Positions 7,994 to 16,638 of a DNA stretch of 64,000 nucleotides are shown here, one piece after another; position 1 is the stretch's first letter; each line of letters begins with the position of its first letter. Under the pieces are notes generated by a model. That model saw nothing but the letters and a program-made list of their open reading frames with translations. It was not told the origin of the DNA and did not search any database. The DNA is from Usitatibacter palustris (GTDB lineage: Bacteria; Pseudomonadota; Gammaproteobacteria; Burkholderiales; Usitatibacteraceae), in the NCBI RefSeq assembly GCF_013003985.1, contig NZ_CP053073.1, positions 1,054,001 through 1,118,000 of the forward strand, written 5' to 3'. The position numbers and the translations under genes were made by a program.

Positions 7994-8692
7994 TCAGTCC
8001 CTGTCGCCGCCAAAGATGCCGAGCAGCATGAGCAGGTTCTGGAAGATCTGGAACAGGTCGATGTAGACCGCCAGCGTCGCCGTGATGTAGTTCGTCTCGC
8101 CGCCGACCATGATCCGGTTGAGGTCATAGAGCAGGTAGGCCGAGAAGATCCCGATGGCGATCACGGAGATCGCGATCATCAACCCCGGCAACTGCAGGAA
8201 GATGTTCGCGAAGCTCGCGACGATCAGCATGATCACGCCGATGAAGAGGACCTTGCCCATGCCGGACAGGTCCTTCTTGATCGTTGATGCCCATGCGGCC
8301 ATGCCGGCGAAGATCGCCGCCGTGCCGCCGAAGGCGAGGCCGATCAACTGGGCGCCGTTCTTGTAGCTGAGGATGTACGTCAACATTCCCGAGAGCACCA
8401 GCCCCATGAAGAACGTGAAGCCCAGCAGGATCGGGATGCCGGCCGCGCTGTTCTTGTTCTTCTCGATGGCCCAGATGAAGCCCATGGCCGCCGCGATGAA
8501 CACGATGAAGCCGATGGCCGGATGCCCCAGCCTGAAGAGATTGAAACCGGTCGCCACGCCGATCCATGCGCCGGCGATCGTCGGCACCATCGACAGGGCG
8601 AGCAGCATGTAGGTGTTGCGCAGAACCCGGTTCTGGCCGAGCGCAATCGGTTGCGCCGGGTTACGGGCCGTCATCGGGGTTTGGGATTCCAT
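7994..8692 (-). CDS. Bax inhibitor-1 / YccA family membrane protein
   Basis: The 232-residue protein has about seven transmembrane helices after a soluble N-terminus of some 25 residues and ends with a short charged tail (GGDRD). The segments NTYMLLALSMVPTIAGAW and LYDLNRIMVGGETNYITA match the conserved first helix and the late DxxxI region of BI-1 proteins. Bacterial members (YccA, YbhL, YetJ) are inner-membrane proteins linked to FtsH modulation or calcium leak. A ribosome binding site AGGAA lies a few bases upstream. It is a single-gene unit with its own terminator. Confidence 0.88.
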   Translation of the reverse strand: MESQTPMTARNPAQPIALGQNRVLRNTYMLLALSMVPTIAGAWIGVATGFNLFRLGHPAIGFIVFIAAAMGFIWAIEKNKNSAAGIPILLGFTFFMGLVLSGMLTYILSYKNGAQLIGLAFGGTAAIFAGMAAWASTIKKDLSGMGKVLFIGVIMLIVASFANIFLQLPGLMIAISVIAIGIFSAYLLYDLNRIMVGGETNYITATLAVYIDLFQIFQNLLMLLGIFGGDRD

Positions 8693-8809
8693 GGTTTTCC
8701 TCTAGCGTTGTCGGATCGAAATCGACCCACAGTTAGAGTAGGGGAGGAGGGGGTCAGTTTCAAGGCCCTGCATACAATCTCTCCGGCGGCGCCGCCCGGA
8801 AAAGCCCTT

Positions 8810-8831
8810 TAAAATCAATAACAAATATAAT
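8810..8831 (+). promoter_or_regulatory. AT-rich promoter candidate
   Basis: TAAAAT (8810-8815) and TATAAT (8826-8831) stand out in a GC-rich surrounding just before the lipoprotein gene at 8851, which has the ribosome binding site GGGAGG. Neither hexamer has a convincing -35 element at 16-18 bases. Confidence 0.35.
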
Positions 8832-8850
8832 TGGTTCGGGAGGACAGGCA

Positions 8851-9657
8851 ATGAAGGCGATTCAGGGAGCGGCTCTGGTGGCTGCGCTCGCGCTGGTGGC
8901 GGGTTGCGGCAAGTTCGGCATCGGCGGCCCCAAGACCTCCGAGGAAGCCCTGAAGGGCGCGAAGGCCGCGCTTGCCACGGGCGACGTGAAGTCGGTCTAC
9001 GACCTGTGCGGCCGCGCGATCGAGCTCGCCGACAAGGTCGGTAACGGCATGCACGCGATCCTGGCCCTCGAGTGCTACGCGGATTCGGCCGCGCGCCTGG
9101 GAAAGACGGCCTCCACGCTTCCCGCCTACGCGAAGGTGATCGGCACCTATCCGACGGACATGCTCAACGCGGCGGGCCGATTCCGCCTTCGCAACGACTA
9201 CGGCGTGGCGCTCTACCAGGCCGGCAAGGAAGACGAGGCCATCGCGGCGTTGAACGAAGCGCTCACCGTGTACAAGGGCACGGGCCGCGCCGGCTACAAC
9301 ACGGTGCGCGATCGCATGTACATCGTCCGCAACCTCGGGAAGATCTACAAGAAGAAGGGCGTGACGCCGGCGGCCACCGAGTTCGCCATCGAGTGGGCCG
9401 ACGAAATCGAGGCCGACATCAGTCGCAACGGCCCCCATCCGGCCCTGCGCATGGGATCAGGCTCCGCGCTCGAGGTGCTTGCCGACATCATTTCCGCGAC
9501 GGACTCCACGCGCGCTGGGCAGGCGCGCGAGGTCGCGACCGCGGAGAAGGAATCGGAAGCCGCCTATGCCGCCGCCAATCCAGGCTCGGACCGGCGTTGC
9601 CACAACATGGGCATCTATGGCGCGCAGATGCAGCGCTGCTTCGTGGACTTGCCGTGA
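8851..9657 (+). CDS. TPR-like lipoprotein
   Basis: The 268-residue protein has a lipoprotein signal peptide with lipobox LVAGC (acylated C19). The mature part is helical with tetratricopeptide-like units, for example around YGVALYQAGKEDEAIAALNE near residues 111-130, so a scaffold role at the inner or outer membrane is likely. No enzymatic motif is visible. The C-terminus has two cysteines (RRCHNMG and QRCFVD) that could form a disulfide. The gene overlaps the next lipoprotein gene by 4 bases (GTGA), so the two products are probably made together. Confidence 0.75.
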   Translation: MKAIQGAALVAALALVAGCGKFGIGGPKTSEEALKGAKAALATGDVKSVYDLCGRAIELADKVGNGMHAILALECYADSAARLGKTASTLPAYAKVIGTYPTDMLNAAGRFRLRNDYGVALYQAGKEDEAIAALNEALTVYKGTGRAGYNTVRDRMYIVRNLGKIYKKKGVTPAATEFAIEWADEIEADISRNGPHPALRMGSGSALEVLADIISATDSTRAGQAREVATAEKESEAAYAAANPGSDRRCHNMGIYGAQMQRCFVDLP

Positions 9658-10445
9658 GGACCGTCGCGCTGCTGGCACTGCTGGCAATTGCCGCGGCTTG
9701 CACGCGTGAAGATCCGCGCAAGCCCCACCAGGTGCTCGAGGCGGGGATCGCAGCCCTCACGGCCGGCGATCTCGTGAAGGCCGAGTCCGAGCTGGAACTC
9801 GCACTGGCCAAGGCCGACAAGGCGCAAATCCATTGGGTGCAGATCAAGATGTACGCGGCGCCGCTCTTCCAGGCGTACGCCCTGCAGGGAAAGCTCGAGC
9901 AAGCGGCGAAGGCGTTCGATCGCGCCAACCGGCCCGGCGAAAAGTTCTACCTGTATCCGCGTGAAGCCAACAACCTGATGGCGTTGTACGTGCAGGCCGG
10001 TCGCAACGACGATGCGCTGCGCATCGCGGAAATGCTTGCGACCACGCTCAAGACCTCGACCGCGGGCGACGACATGACGTTCAGGCTCATCGCCTGGGCC
10101 AACATGGATCGCACGCTGTACACCGCGGGCGAGCACGAGGGCGCGAAGGCCGCCGGCGAGCGGGCGCTGGCGGAGTTGAAATCCCTCGAGCAGTTTCGCG
10201 CGGGCCAATACTGGCCGCTCAAACCCGGGATGAAGGATTGGCTGGCGCGCTACTCGTCATACCTCAAGGTCACGTCGCGCCCCGACGAAGCCGAGCAGGT
10301 GGACGCGCTCACCGCAAAGATCGAGGCGAACAGCCCGTCGCCCGCGGCCGCGCCGGGCTGCGTTGCCGTGTTGGCCCCGCCGATGCTCGGCTGCATCCTC
10401 GACGTTCCGGTCCGCGCGCTGGCCGCGCCGGGACCTCGGTCGTAG
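9654..10445 (+). CDS. TPR-like lipoprotein, partner of the preceding gene
   Basis: The start is a GTG that overlaps the stop codon of the previous gene; longer in-frame extensions are shadows. The 263-residue product has lipobox AIAAAC (C16) and helical repeats such as GIAALTAGDLVKAESELELA and YALQGKLEQAAKAFDRA, typical of TPR units. Its C-terminus has a pair of cysteines (PGCVAVLAPPMLGC) like its neighbour, which suggests the two are paralogs or partners. Function is unknown. It is the last gene before tRNA-Ser. Confidence 0.75.
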   Translation: MRTVALLALLAIAAACTREDPRKPHQVLEAGIAALTAGDLVKAESELELALAKADKAQIHWVQIKMYAAPLFQAYALQGKLEQAAKAFDRANRPGEKFYLYPREANNLMALYVQAGRNDDALRIAEMLATTLKTSTAGDDMTFRLIAWANMDRTLYTAGEHEGAKAAGERALAELKSLEQFRAGQYWPLKPGMKDWLARYSSYLKVTSRPDEAEQVDALTAKIEANSPSPAAAPGCVAVLAPPMLGCILDVPVRALAAPGPRS

Positions 10446-10487
10446 GAGAACCGGCGGCGGCTTCGTCTAAACTAGCCGCGTTTCCGG

Positions 10488-10577
10488 GGAAGGTTGGCCG
10501 AGCGGTTTAAGGCACCGGTCTTGAAAACCGGCAGGGGTGCAAGCCCCTCGTGAGTTCGAATCTCACACCTTCCACCA
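10488..10577 (+). tRNA. tRNA-Ser (anticodon TGA)
   Basis: The 90-base gene has a 7-bp acceptor stem (GGAAGGT with ACCTTCC), the D arm TGGCCGAGCGGTTTAAGGC, anticodon loop CTTGAAA with anticodon TGA, the long variable arm of serine tRNAs, and T loop GTTCGAATC. The CCA end is encoded. The discriminator base is A, not the usual G of serine tRNAs. A -10-like TAAACT lies about 15 bases upstream. Confidence 0.95.
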
Positions 10578-10604
10578 ACACTGCACGACAAGGAGAAAAC
10601 CCTC

Positions 10605-11567
10605 ATGCGCACGACCTGGATCTTCGCGGTGCTCGCCGCCCTGCCTGCCACTGCCTTCGCGCAGGACTTCAAGTCATGGGTCGAAGCCCAGGGCCTGGAG
10701 ACGACCGAGACCAAGGCCGCGGGCGATTTCGAGGTAGGCCTCGTGCGCACGAAGGGCACCAAGGAGCTCGAGCGCGTCGTGGTGTTCACCAAGGGCAAGC
10801 CCGCGTGGCAGTCGGGTCCCAAGGACCTACCCGAGGACGTGAAGAAGATCCACATCCACGCCTTCGGCAGCGACCTCGATGGCGATGGCGGACCCGAGCT
10901 GCACTTCTCGACATTCTCCGGCGGCGCGCATTGCTGCACGACGCACTACGTCTACAAGGTGAAGCCGCAGGTGAAGCGCCTCGCGGTCTATCCGGCCAAC
11001 AACGTGGGGGGCGGCGATTTCCTCGAAGTCCCCGGGCGCAAGACGCCGATCATGGTCACGGCCGACGATTCCTCGGCGACGTTGTTCGCGCCCTATGCGA
11101 ATTCATACTTCCCCGCGATGATTCTCGAGGTGAGCCCGAAGGGCCGCTTCCAGTTCGCCGCGGACCTCATGCGCTCGAAGCTCCCGGGCCAGCCGCCGCC
11201 GGTGTGCGCGCAGCCCGCGGCCATCGCCAATCCCTGGCTCAAGCAGCGTTGCGATGAATACCAGAGCGCGCGGCGCAACGCGCGCATCGGCGAGATCAAG
11301 GCGAAGCTCGCCGAGATCAAGCAGGGCCGCTCGAGCCAGCAGTTGGGTTGGGACGATTACTACGGCACGGGCGTGCTCGCGGCCGTTTCCGCGGAGCTCA
11401 ATCGCTACGCGTACACCGGGCACTCGGCCGCGGGCCTCAACTGGCTCGAAGGCATCTGGCCCGGCAACGACGCGGTGAAGCTGAAGATGCTCGCGAACCT
11501 CAAGCAATCGTGGGCGAAGAGCGCCTTCGCCGAGGACCTCAAGGGCCTCGTGTCCGACTACAAGTAA
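10605..11567 (+). CDS. Periplasmic protein of unknown function
   Basis: The 320-residue protein has a clear Sec signal peptide (MRTTWIFAVLAALPATAFAQ) and the ribosome binding site AAGGAG. The mature protein contains DLDGDGGPELHFSTFSGG near residues 88-105, a calcium-loop-like DxDxDG motif of the type found in FG-GAP repeats, followed by a CC pair (GAHCCTTHY). The C-terminal third is helical and charged. I do not recognise the family. It stands alone between a tRNA and a large inverted repeat. Confidence 0.7.
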   Translation: MRTTWIFAVLAALPATAFAQDFKSWVEAQGLETTETKAAGDFEVGLVRTKGTKELERVVVFTKGKPAWQSGPKDLPEDVKKIHIHAFGSDLDGDGGPELHFSTFSGGAHCCTTHYVYKVKPQVKRLAVYPANNVGGGDFLEVPGRKTPIMVTADDSSATLFAPYANSYFPAMILEVSPKGRFQFAADLMRSKLPGQPPPVCAQPAAIANPWLKQRCDEYQSARRNARIGEIKAKLAEIKQGRSSQQLGWDDYYGTGVLAAVSAELNRYAYTGHSAAGLNWLEGIWPGNDAVKLKMLANLKQSWAKSAFAEDLKGLVSDYK

Positions 11568-11580
11568 AAGCCAAGTAGAG

Positions 11581-11733
11581 GGGTCAGATCCTTTAACGTT
11601 TTTGGTTTTCTTTCCTTGTAAAAAAACCGTTCCACTGGACCAGTTGCGCGGGGTGGGGCCCCTTCAGCAACTGGTCCAGTGGAACGGTTTTTTTACAAGG
11701 AAAGAAAACCAAAAACGTTAAAGGATCTGACCC
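11581..11733. repeat. Perfect 67-bp inverted repeat with 19-base loop
   Basis: The arm 11581-11647 (beginning GGGTCAGATCCTTTAACG) is an exact complement of 11667-11733, with the G-rich loop GCGGGGTGGGGCCCCTTCA between. The arms contain a seven-base A/T run and read out to GGTCTGACCC-like ends, a pattern known from elements mobilised by REP-associated tyrosine transposases. No open reading frame is inside. It would form a very stable cruciform or RNA hairpin and may also terminate transcription from both flanking genes, which converge here. Confidence 0.9.
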
Positions 11734-11754
11734 TCCCGGGGTCGCTCAAGTAAG

Positions 11755-11804
11755 AGCAGGTCCTTCGCAGGCTCAGGATGACAACTTACAGGCTCGGGAT
11801 GACA
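11755..11804. repeat. Partial copies of the TGTCATCCTGAG-type repeat
   Basis: AGCAGGTCCTTCGCAGGCTC through AGGATGACA (11755-11783) equals the right end of the palindromic repeat at 274-377, followed by a second degenerate end, GGCTCGGGATGACAA (11790-11804). The left half is missing. It directly follows the 67-bp inverted repeat. Confidence 0.65.
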
Positions 11805-11813
11805 AGTTGCGGG

Positions 11814-14800
11814 CTAGGCCGCGGCAGCCGCGGCCCCCAGTAACTTGTCGATATCTCGCGCGGACATCGGGCGGCCGAGCAGGAAGCCCTGGGCGCGATG
11901 ACATCCGAGGCGCTGCAGCGCCTCGAGTTGCTCCTGCGTTTCCACTCCTTCGGCGACGACATCGATCCCCAGTGACTTGGCCATCGCGACGATCGCGGTG
12001 ACGATCGCCGCGTCGTCAGGATCGACCGTGAGATCGCGGATGAAGGACTGGTCGATCTTCACCGTGTCGATCGGGAATCGTTTCAGGTACGCGAGGCCCG
12101 AGTAGCCCGTGCCGAAGTCGTCGATCGCGATGCCCACGCCGAGGGCCGCCACCTGGTCGAGCGTGGAGCGCGATTCGCCGACCCCTTCGACGATCACGCG
12201 TTCGGTGAGCTCGAGCTCCACCAGCGCCGGATCGATGCCCGTGTGGTGGAGCATGTGGCGCAGGCGCTCGACGAAGCTCGAGCGCGCGAGCTGCGAAGCC
12301 GATACGTTCACAGCGATGAACAGCGGCCGGCCCGCGGACTGCCAGGCCTTCGCCTGCTTGAGTGCTTCGCGCAGCACCCATTCGCCGATGGGCACGATGA
12401 GTCCCGATTCCTCGGCGGCCGGGATGAAATCCGACGGCGGCACTGAATCGCGTCCGGGTGGATGCCAGCGAAGCAGCGCTTCGAGGCCGGTGATCGAGCG
12501 GTCGCGCAGGTCGTAGATCGGCTGGTAGTGCAGCTCGAATTCCCCGTTGTCGATCGCACGGCGTAGCGCGTTCTCGAGCATGAGGCGCTGCTGCGCGGCG
12601 ACGTTCATGTGCGGCGTGAAGAACTGGAAGTTGCCGCGGCCCGAATCCTTCGCGTGGTACATCGCGGTGTCGGCGTTGCGCATGAGCGTCTCGGCGTCCA
12701 GGCCGTCGGACGGATACAGGCTGATGCCGACCGAGGCCGCCACGTGCAGGTCGTTGCCGTGCAGATGGAAGGGGTCGCCAAGCACTTCGAGGATCTTCGC
12801 GGCCACGTGCGACGCATCCGATGCGCCGTTGATGCTGGGCACGACGATCACGAACTCGTCACCGCCGAGGCGCGACACGGTGTCGCCTTCGCGCAGGCAC
12901 ACCAGGATGCGGCTCGCGACCGACTGCAGCAGGCGATCGCCCAGCGCGTGGCCGAGCGAATCGTTGATGGTCTTGAAGCGGTCGAGGTCGATGAAGAGCA
13001 CCGCGAGCTGCGCGCTCGAGCGGTGCGCCTGCGCGATGGCCTGGCGGATGCGGTCGTGCAGCAGCACGCGGTTGGGCAGCCCCGTGAGCGCATCGTGGTG
13101 CGCCATGTGCGCGATGCGCTGCTCGGCGATCTTGCGTTCGGTGATGTCCATCGCCACACCCACCACGCTGATCGCGCGGCCGTTGGGGCCGCGATGCACC
13201 TGCCCGCGGTTGGCCACCCAGTGCACGGTGCCGTCGGGCCACACGGTGCGGTAGTCGATCTGGAAATCCTGGCCGTGCTTCACCGCGTGGCGCAGCGTGG
13301 CCACGAGCAGCGCACGATCGTCGGGGTGCAGCATGTCCTGCAGCGCGCGGTAGTCCGTGTGCGGCGCATCGATCGGGCGACCGAAGAGCGGGTTGAGTCC
13401 GTCGGAATACGTGACGTCATCGGTGACCGCCGACCAGTACCACAGGCCCATGTGCGCGGCCTCCATCGCGAGCTTGAGGCGGCCTTCGCTTTCGCGCAGC
13501 GCGCGCTCGGCTTCCTTGCGCGGGCGGATGTCGGCGATGGTCACCATCGTGCCGTCGCATGCACCGGCGGCATCGTAGAGCGGCGCGATCGTCATCGAGC
13601 AGTCGATGAAGGTGCCGTCGCGATGCATGCGCTGCGTTTCCTCGAGCAGGATGATGCCGCCGCGCATCGCCTTCTGCCGGTGCGATTCGGTCTCGGTGCG
13701 CATGTGTGGCGGGACGATCGAGACGCGCTTGCCGATCACCTCGTCCTCGCGCCAGCCGAAAAGGCGCTCGGCCGCGGGGTTCCACATGCGGATGTTGAGA
13801 TCGAGGTCGCGCGCGATGATCGCGACTGGCGCGGCCTCGATGACGGCGCGCAGGCGGTGGTGCGAACGCAGCGTCTCCGCTTCGAGCGCCTTGCGGTCGG
13901 TGACATCGATCGCGAGGCCGACGATGCCCGCCGCGGAGCCGTCGGCGTTGCGGAACACGGCCTTGCTGAACATGACGTCCGTGGGCCGCCCGTGCGACGG
14001 GTGCGGCACGCGCGCTTCCATGGTTCGCGAGGCGCCGGTGCGCAGCAGGTCCTGGTCGTCGGCATCGAAGCGCTCGGCAAACTCGCCCGGGAAGAGGTCG
14101 GGCGCGGTGCGGCCGATCAGCCGGTCGCGCGTGATGCCGATGCCGCGCTCGAAGCTCTGGTTGCAGCCGATGTAGCGGCCCTTCGGATCCTTGAAGTACA
14201 CGGGATACGGAATGGCCTCGATCAGCTCCTTGTTGAGCGACAGTTGCGCGCGCAGGTCGCGCGTGGCGCGCTGCGCGAGCTCGACCGCTTCGCTGCGCGT
14301 GCTTGCCAGCGCGCGCAGGATCCCAAAGAGCAGCAGGCTCACGATGAGGCCCGCGCCGAGCGTGAGGAGGGCGAGCGGGCGCAGCCAAGCGTTCACCGGT
14401 GCCGGATCGGCGTTGAACTGAAGCCGCCAATGGCGTCCCGCGATCTCGAGGTCGATGTCGTGGGCGAGGTCCATCGTGAAGGCACTGCGCTCGGGAGGGC
14501 GGCCCGCGCCCGGATGCGAGCGGTAGAAGATCGTGTCGTCCGCGGCCGTTGCGCGGGTGGGCCAGTGCGTGGCCCCCAGGTCGTGGACGGCGAGCCGCAG
14601 GCCCGCCAGCAAGGGGCCCGACACGGACTCGGCGAAGGCGTCATCGATGCGCAGCACGACGTTCACCCAGGCGCGCACGCGCACGCGCCGTTCAGCGATC
14701 GTGCGCGGGGTGCCGCCGTCGTAGATCGGCAGGTAGAGCACGGTGCCGAAGCTGTCCGACCTTTCCTGCACGAGCCGATAGCGGCCGGTCGATACGGGCT

Positions 14801-15323
14801 CGGCCGAATCGCGCGAGCGCTCCATCGCCAGTCGTGGCGCCTCGCGGCTTTGCAGGTCCAACCCGAAGGCAGCTTCGTTGCCCTCCATCGGTTCGACGTA
14901 ATCGATCACCCAATACTCGGAGCGCATTTCGCCGGGCTTGATCGTGAAGGCCGGGTAGCCGTCCTTGCGAACCCCTTGCACGAATGCTTCTCGTTCGCCG
15001 GCCGGGACGCGGCGGATGAACTGGACGGCCTGCACGCCCGGAAATCGCTGGGCGGCCGCGAGGGCGGAGACATGCCGGTGGAATTCGCGCCGCGACAGGT
15101 CGGGCCGATTGGCGGTCAGGCCCTCCATGCCGTAGAGCAGGTCGACATAGCGCTGGACGCGGCGTTCGACGAGGTTCGCGGCGAGGATCGCCTGGTTCGC
15201 GAAGTCAGCGCGCGCTTCGCGATCGGCCTGCCGCCCGACGAAAAACCACGCCGCGACGCTCACGAGCACCCCGCAGGCGAGGGTGATCAGTGCAACGGTC
15301 TGCGGCCGGAGGTAGTTTTTCAT
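11814..15323 (-). CDS. CHASE-PAS-GGDEF-EAL signalling protein
   Basis: The 1169-residue protein has a transmembrane helix at about 9-29, a periplasmic CHASE domain to about 310, a second membrane helix near 320-340, three PAS domains (roughly 365-480, 485-610, 610-735), a GGDEF domain with intact RLGGDEF at about 818-824 and an inhibitory RxxD site (REGD) five residues before the GGDEF motif, and an EAL domain with intact EALLRW near 948, DDFGTGYS and EGVET. Both cyclic di-GMP synthesis and hydrolysis look possible, with an external ligand sensed by CHASE. It diverges from lysC with 55 bases between starts. Confidence 0.93.
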   Translation of the reverse strand: MKNYLRPQTVALITLACGVLVSVAAWFFVGRQADREARADFANQAILAANLVERRVQRYVDLLYGMEGLTANRPDLSRREFHRHVSALAAAQRFPGVQAVQFIRRVPAGEREAFVQGVRKDGYPAFTIKPGEMRSEYWVIDYVEPMEGNEAAFGLDLQSREAPRLAMERSRDSAEPVSTGRYRLVQERSDSFGTVLYLPIYDGGTPRTIAERRVRVRAWVNVVLRIDDAFAESVSGPLLAGLRLAVHDLGATHWPTRATAADDTIFYRSHPGAGRPPERSAFTMDLAHDIDLEIAGRHWRLQFNADPAPVNAWLRPLALLTLGAGLIVSLLLFGILRALASTRSEAVELAQRATRDLRAQLSLNKELIEAIPYPVYFKDPKGRYIGCNQSFERGIGITRDRLIGRTAPDLFPGEFAERFDADDQDLLRTGASRTMEARVPHPSHGRPTDVMFSKAVFRNADGSAAGIVGLAIDVTDRKALEAETLRSHHRLRAVIEAAPVAIIARDLDLNIRMWNPAAERLFGWREDEVIGKRVSIVPPHMRTETESHRQKAMRGGIILLEETQRMHRDGTFIDCSMTIAPLYDAAGACDGTMVTIADIRPRKEAERALRESEGRLKLAMEAAHMGLWYWSAVTDDVTYSDGLNPLFGRPIDAPHTDYRALQDMLHPDDRALLVATLRHAVKHGQDFQIDYRTVWPDGTVHWVANRGQVHRGPNGRAISVVGVAMDITERKIAEQRIAHMAHHDALTGLPNRVLLHDRIRQAIAQAHRSSAQLAVLFIDLDRFKTINDSLGHALGDRLLQSVASRILVCLREGDTVSRLGGDEFVIVVPSINGASDASHVAAKILEVLGDPFHLHGNDLHVAASVGISLYPSDGLDAETLMRNADTAMYHAKDSGRGNFQFFTPHMNVAAQQRLMLENALRRAIDNGEFELHYQPIYDLRDRSITGLEALLRWHPPGRDSVPPSDFIPAAEESGLIVPIGEWVLREALKQAKAWQSAGRPLFIAVNVSASQLARSSFVERLRHMLHHTGIDPALVELELTERVIVEGVGESRSTLDQVAALGVGIAIDDFGTGYSGLAYLKRFPIDTVKIDQSFIRDLTVDPDDAAIVTAIVAMAKSLGIDVVAEGVETQEQLEALQRLGCHRAQGFLLGRPMSARDIDKLLGAAAAAA

Positions 15324-15378
15324 CTGGGTCGGGGACGCCGGTTCCTATAAAATAGCGCCTTTTGCCCAAAGACTGCCC

Positions 15379-16638
15379 GTGGCACTGATCGTCCAGAAGT
15401 ATGGCGGCACCTCGATGGGGAGCCCCGAACGCATCCGCGAGGTCGCAAAACGCGTCGCGCGCTTCGTGAAGGAAGGCCACCAGGTGGTGGTGGTTCCTTC
15501 GGCGATGGCCGGCGAGACCAATCGCCTGCTCGGCCTTGCGAGAGAACTCAATCCCGAGCCCAGCCCGCGCGAACTCGACGTGATCGCCTCGACCGGCGAA
15601 CAGGTGTCGATCGGCCTGCTGTCGGTCGCGCTGCACGCGATCGGCGTGAAGGCGAAGAGCTACACGGGCTTCCAGGTGAAGATCCTCACGGACGACGCCC
15701 ACACCAAGGCGCGCATCCTGTCGATCGACGACGCGAATATCCGCAAGGACCTCGTCGCCGGCAACGTCGTGGTGGTTGCGGGCTTCCAGGGCATCGAAGC
15801 CAACGGCAACATCACCACGCTCGGCCGCGGCGGTTCGGATACGACGGGTGTTGCCCTCGCGGCCGCGCTCAATGCCGACGAGTGCCAGATCTACACCGAC
15901 GTCGACGGCGTCTACTCGACCGATCCGCGCGTCGTGCCCGAGGCGCGCCGGCTCGCGACCGTCACCTTCGAGGAAATGCTCGAGCTCGCTTCGCTCGGCT
16001 CGAAGGTGCTCCAGATCCGCTCGGTGGAGTTCGCCGGGAAGTACAAAGTGAAGCTGCGGGTGCTGTCGTCGTTCACGGACGTGAATTCGACCGACATGGG
16101 TACCCTCATCACCTTCGAGGAAGACGAGAACATGGAACAGGCCATCATCAGCGGCATCGCGTTCAACCGCGACGAAGCCAAGATCACCGTGCTGGGCGTC
16201 CCCGACAAGCCGGGCATCGCGTATTCGATCCTGGGCCCCGTGGCCGACGCGAACATCGACGTGGACATGATCATCCAGAACGCCTCCACCGAGGGCCTCA
16301 CGGACTTCTCCTTCACGGTCCACCGCGCCGAGTACAAGCGCACGATGGAAATCCTCGAGTCCAAGGTGAAGCCCGCCATCAAGGCGCGCGGCGTCGTGGG
16401 CGACGACAAGATCGCGAAGGTGTCGCTGGTGGGCATCGGCATGCGCACGCACGCGGGCATTGCCGCCAAGATGTTCGGCGCGCTCGCCGGCGACGGCGTC
16501 AACATCCAGATGATTTCCACTTCCGAGATCAAGACCTCGGTCGTGGTCGACGAGAAATACATGGAGCTCGCGGTGCGGGTGCTGCACAAGGCCTTCGAGC
16601 TCGACAAGGAACCGACGCAGGAGAACATGAAGCCATGA
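15379..16638 (+). CDS. lysC: Aspartate kinase
   Basis: The 419-residue protein starts at GTG and carries the kinase motif [13 protein letters not shown] at its N-terminus, the ATP-site [15 protein letters not shown] near 155-169 and [12 protein letters not shown] near 173-184. Two C-terminal ACT domains follow from about residue 265 ([15 protein letters not shown] and [14 protein letters not shown]), which normally bind lysine and threonine for feedback control. It phosphorylates aspartate, the first step toward lysine, threonine, methionine and diaminopimelate. A TATAAAAT box lies about 25 bases upstream. Its stop overlaps the next start (ATGA). Confidence 0.96.
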   Translation: MALIVQKYGGTSMGSPERIREVAKRVARFVKEGHQVVVVPSAMAGETNRLLGLARELNPEPSPRELDVIASTGEQVSIGLLSVALHAIGVKAKSYTGFQVKILTDDAHTKARILSIDDANIRKDLVAGNVVVVAGFQGIEANGNITTLGRGGSDTTGVALAAALNADECQIYTDVDGVYSTDPRVVPEARRLATVTFEEMLELASLGSKVLQIRSVEFAGKYKVKLRVLSSFTDVNSTDMGTLITFEEDENMEQAIISGIAFNRDEAKITVLGVPDKPGIAYSILGPVADANIDVDMIIQNASTEGLTDFSFTVHRAEYKRTMEILESKVKPAIKARGVVGDDKIAKVSLVGIGMRTHAGIAAKMFGALAGDGVNIQMISTSEIKTSVVVDEKYMELAVRVLHKAFELDKEPTQENMKP

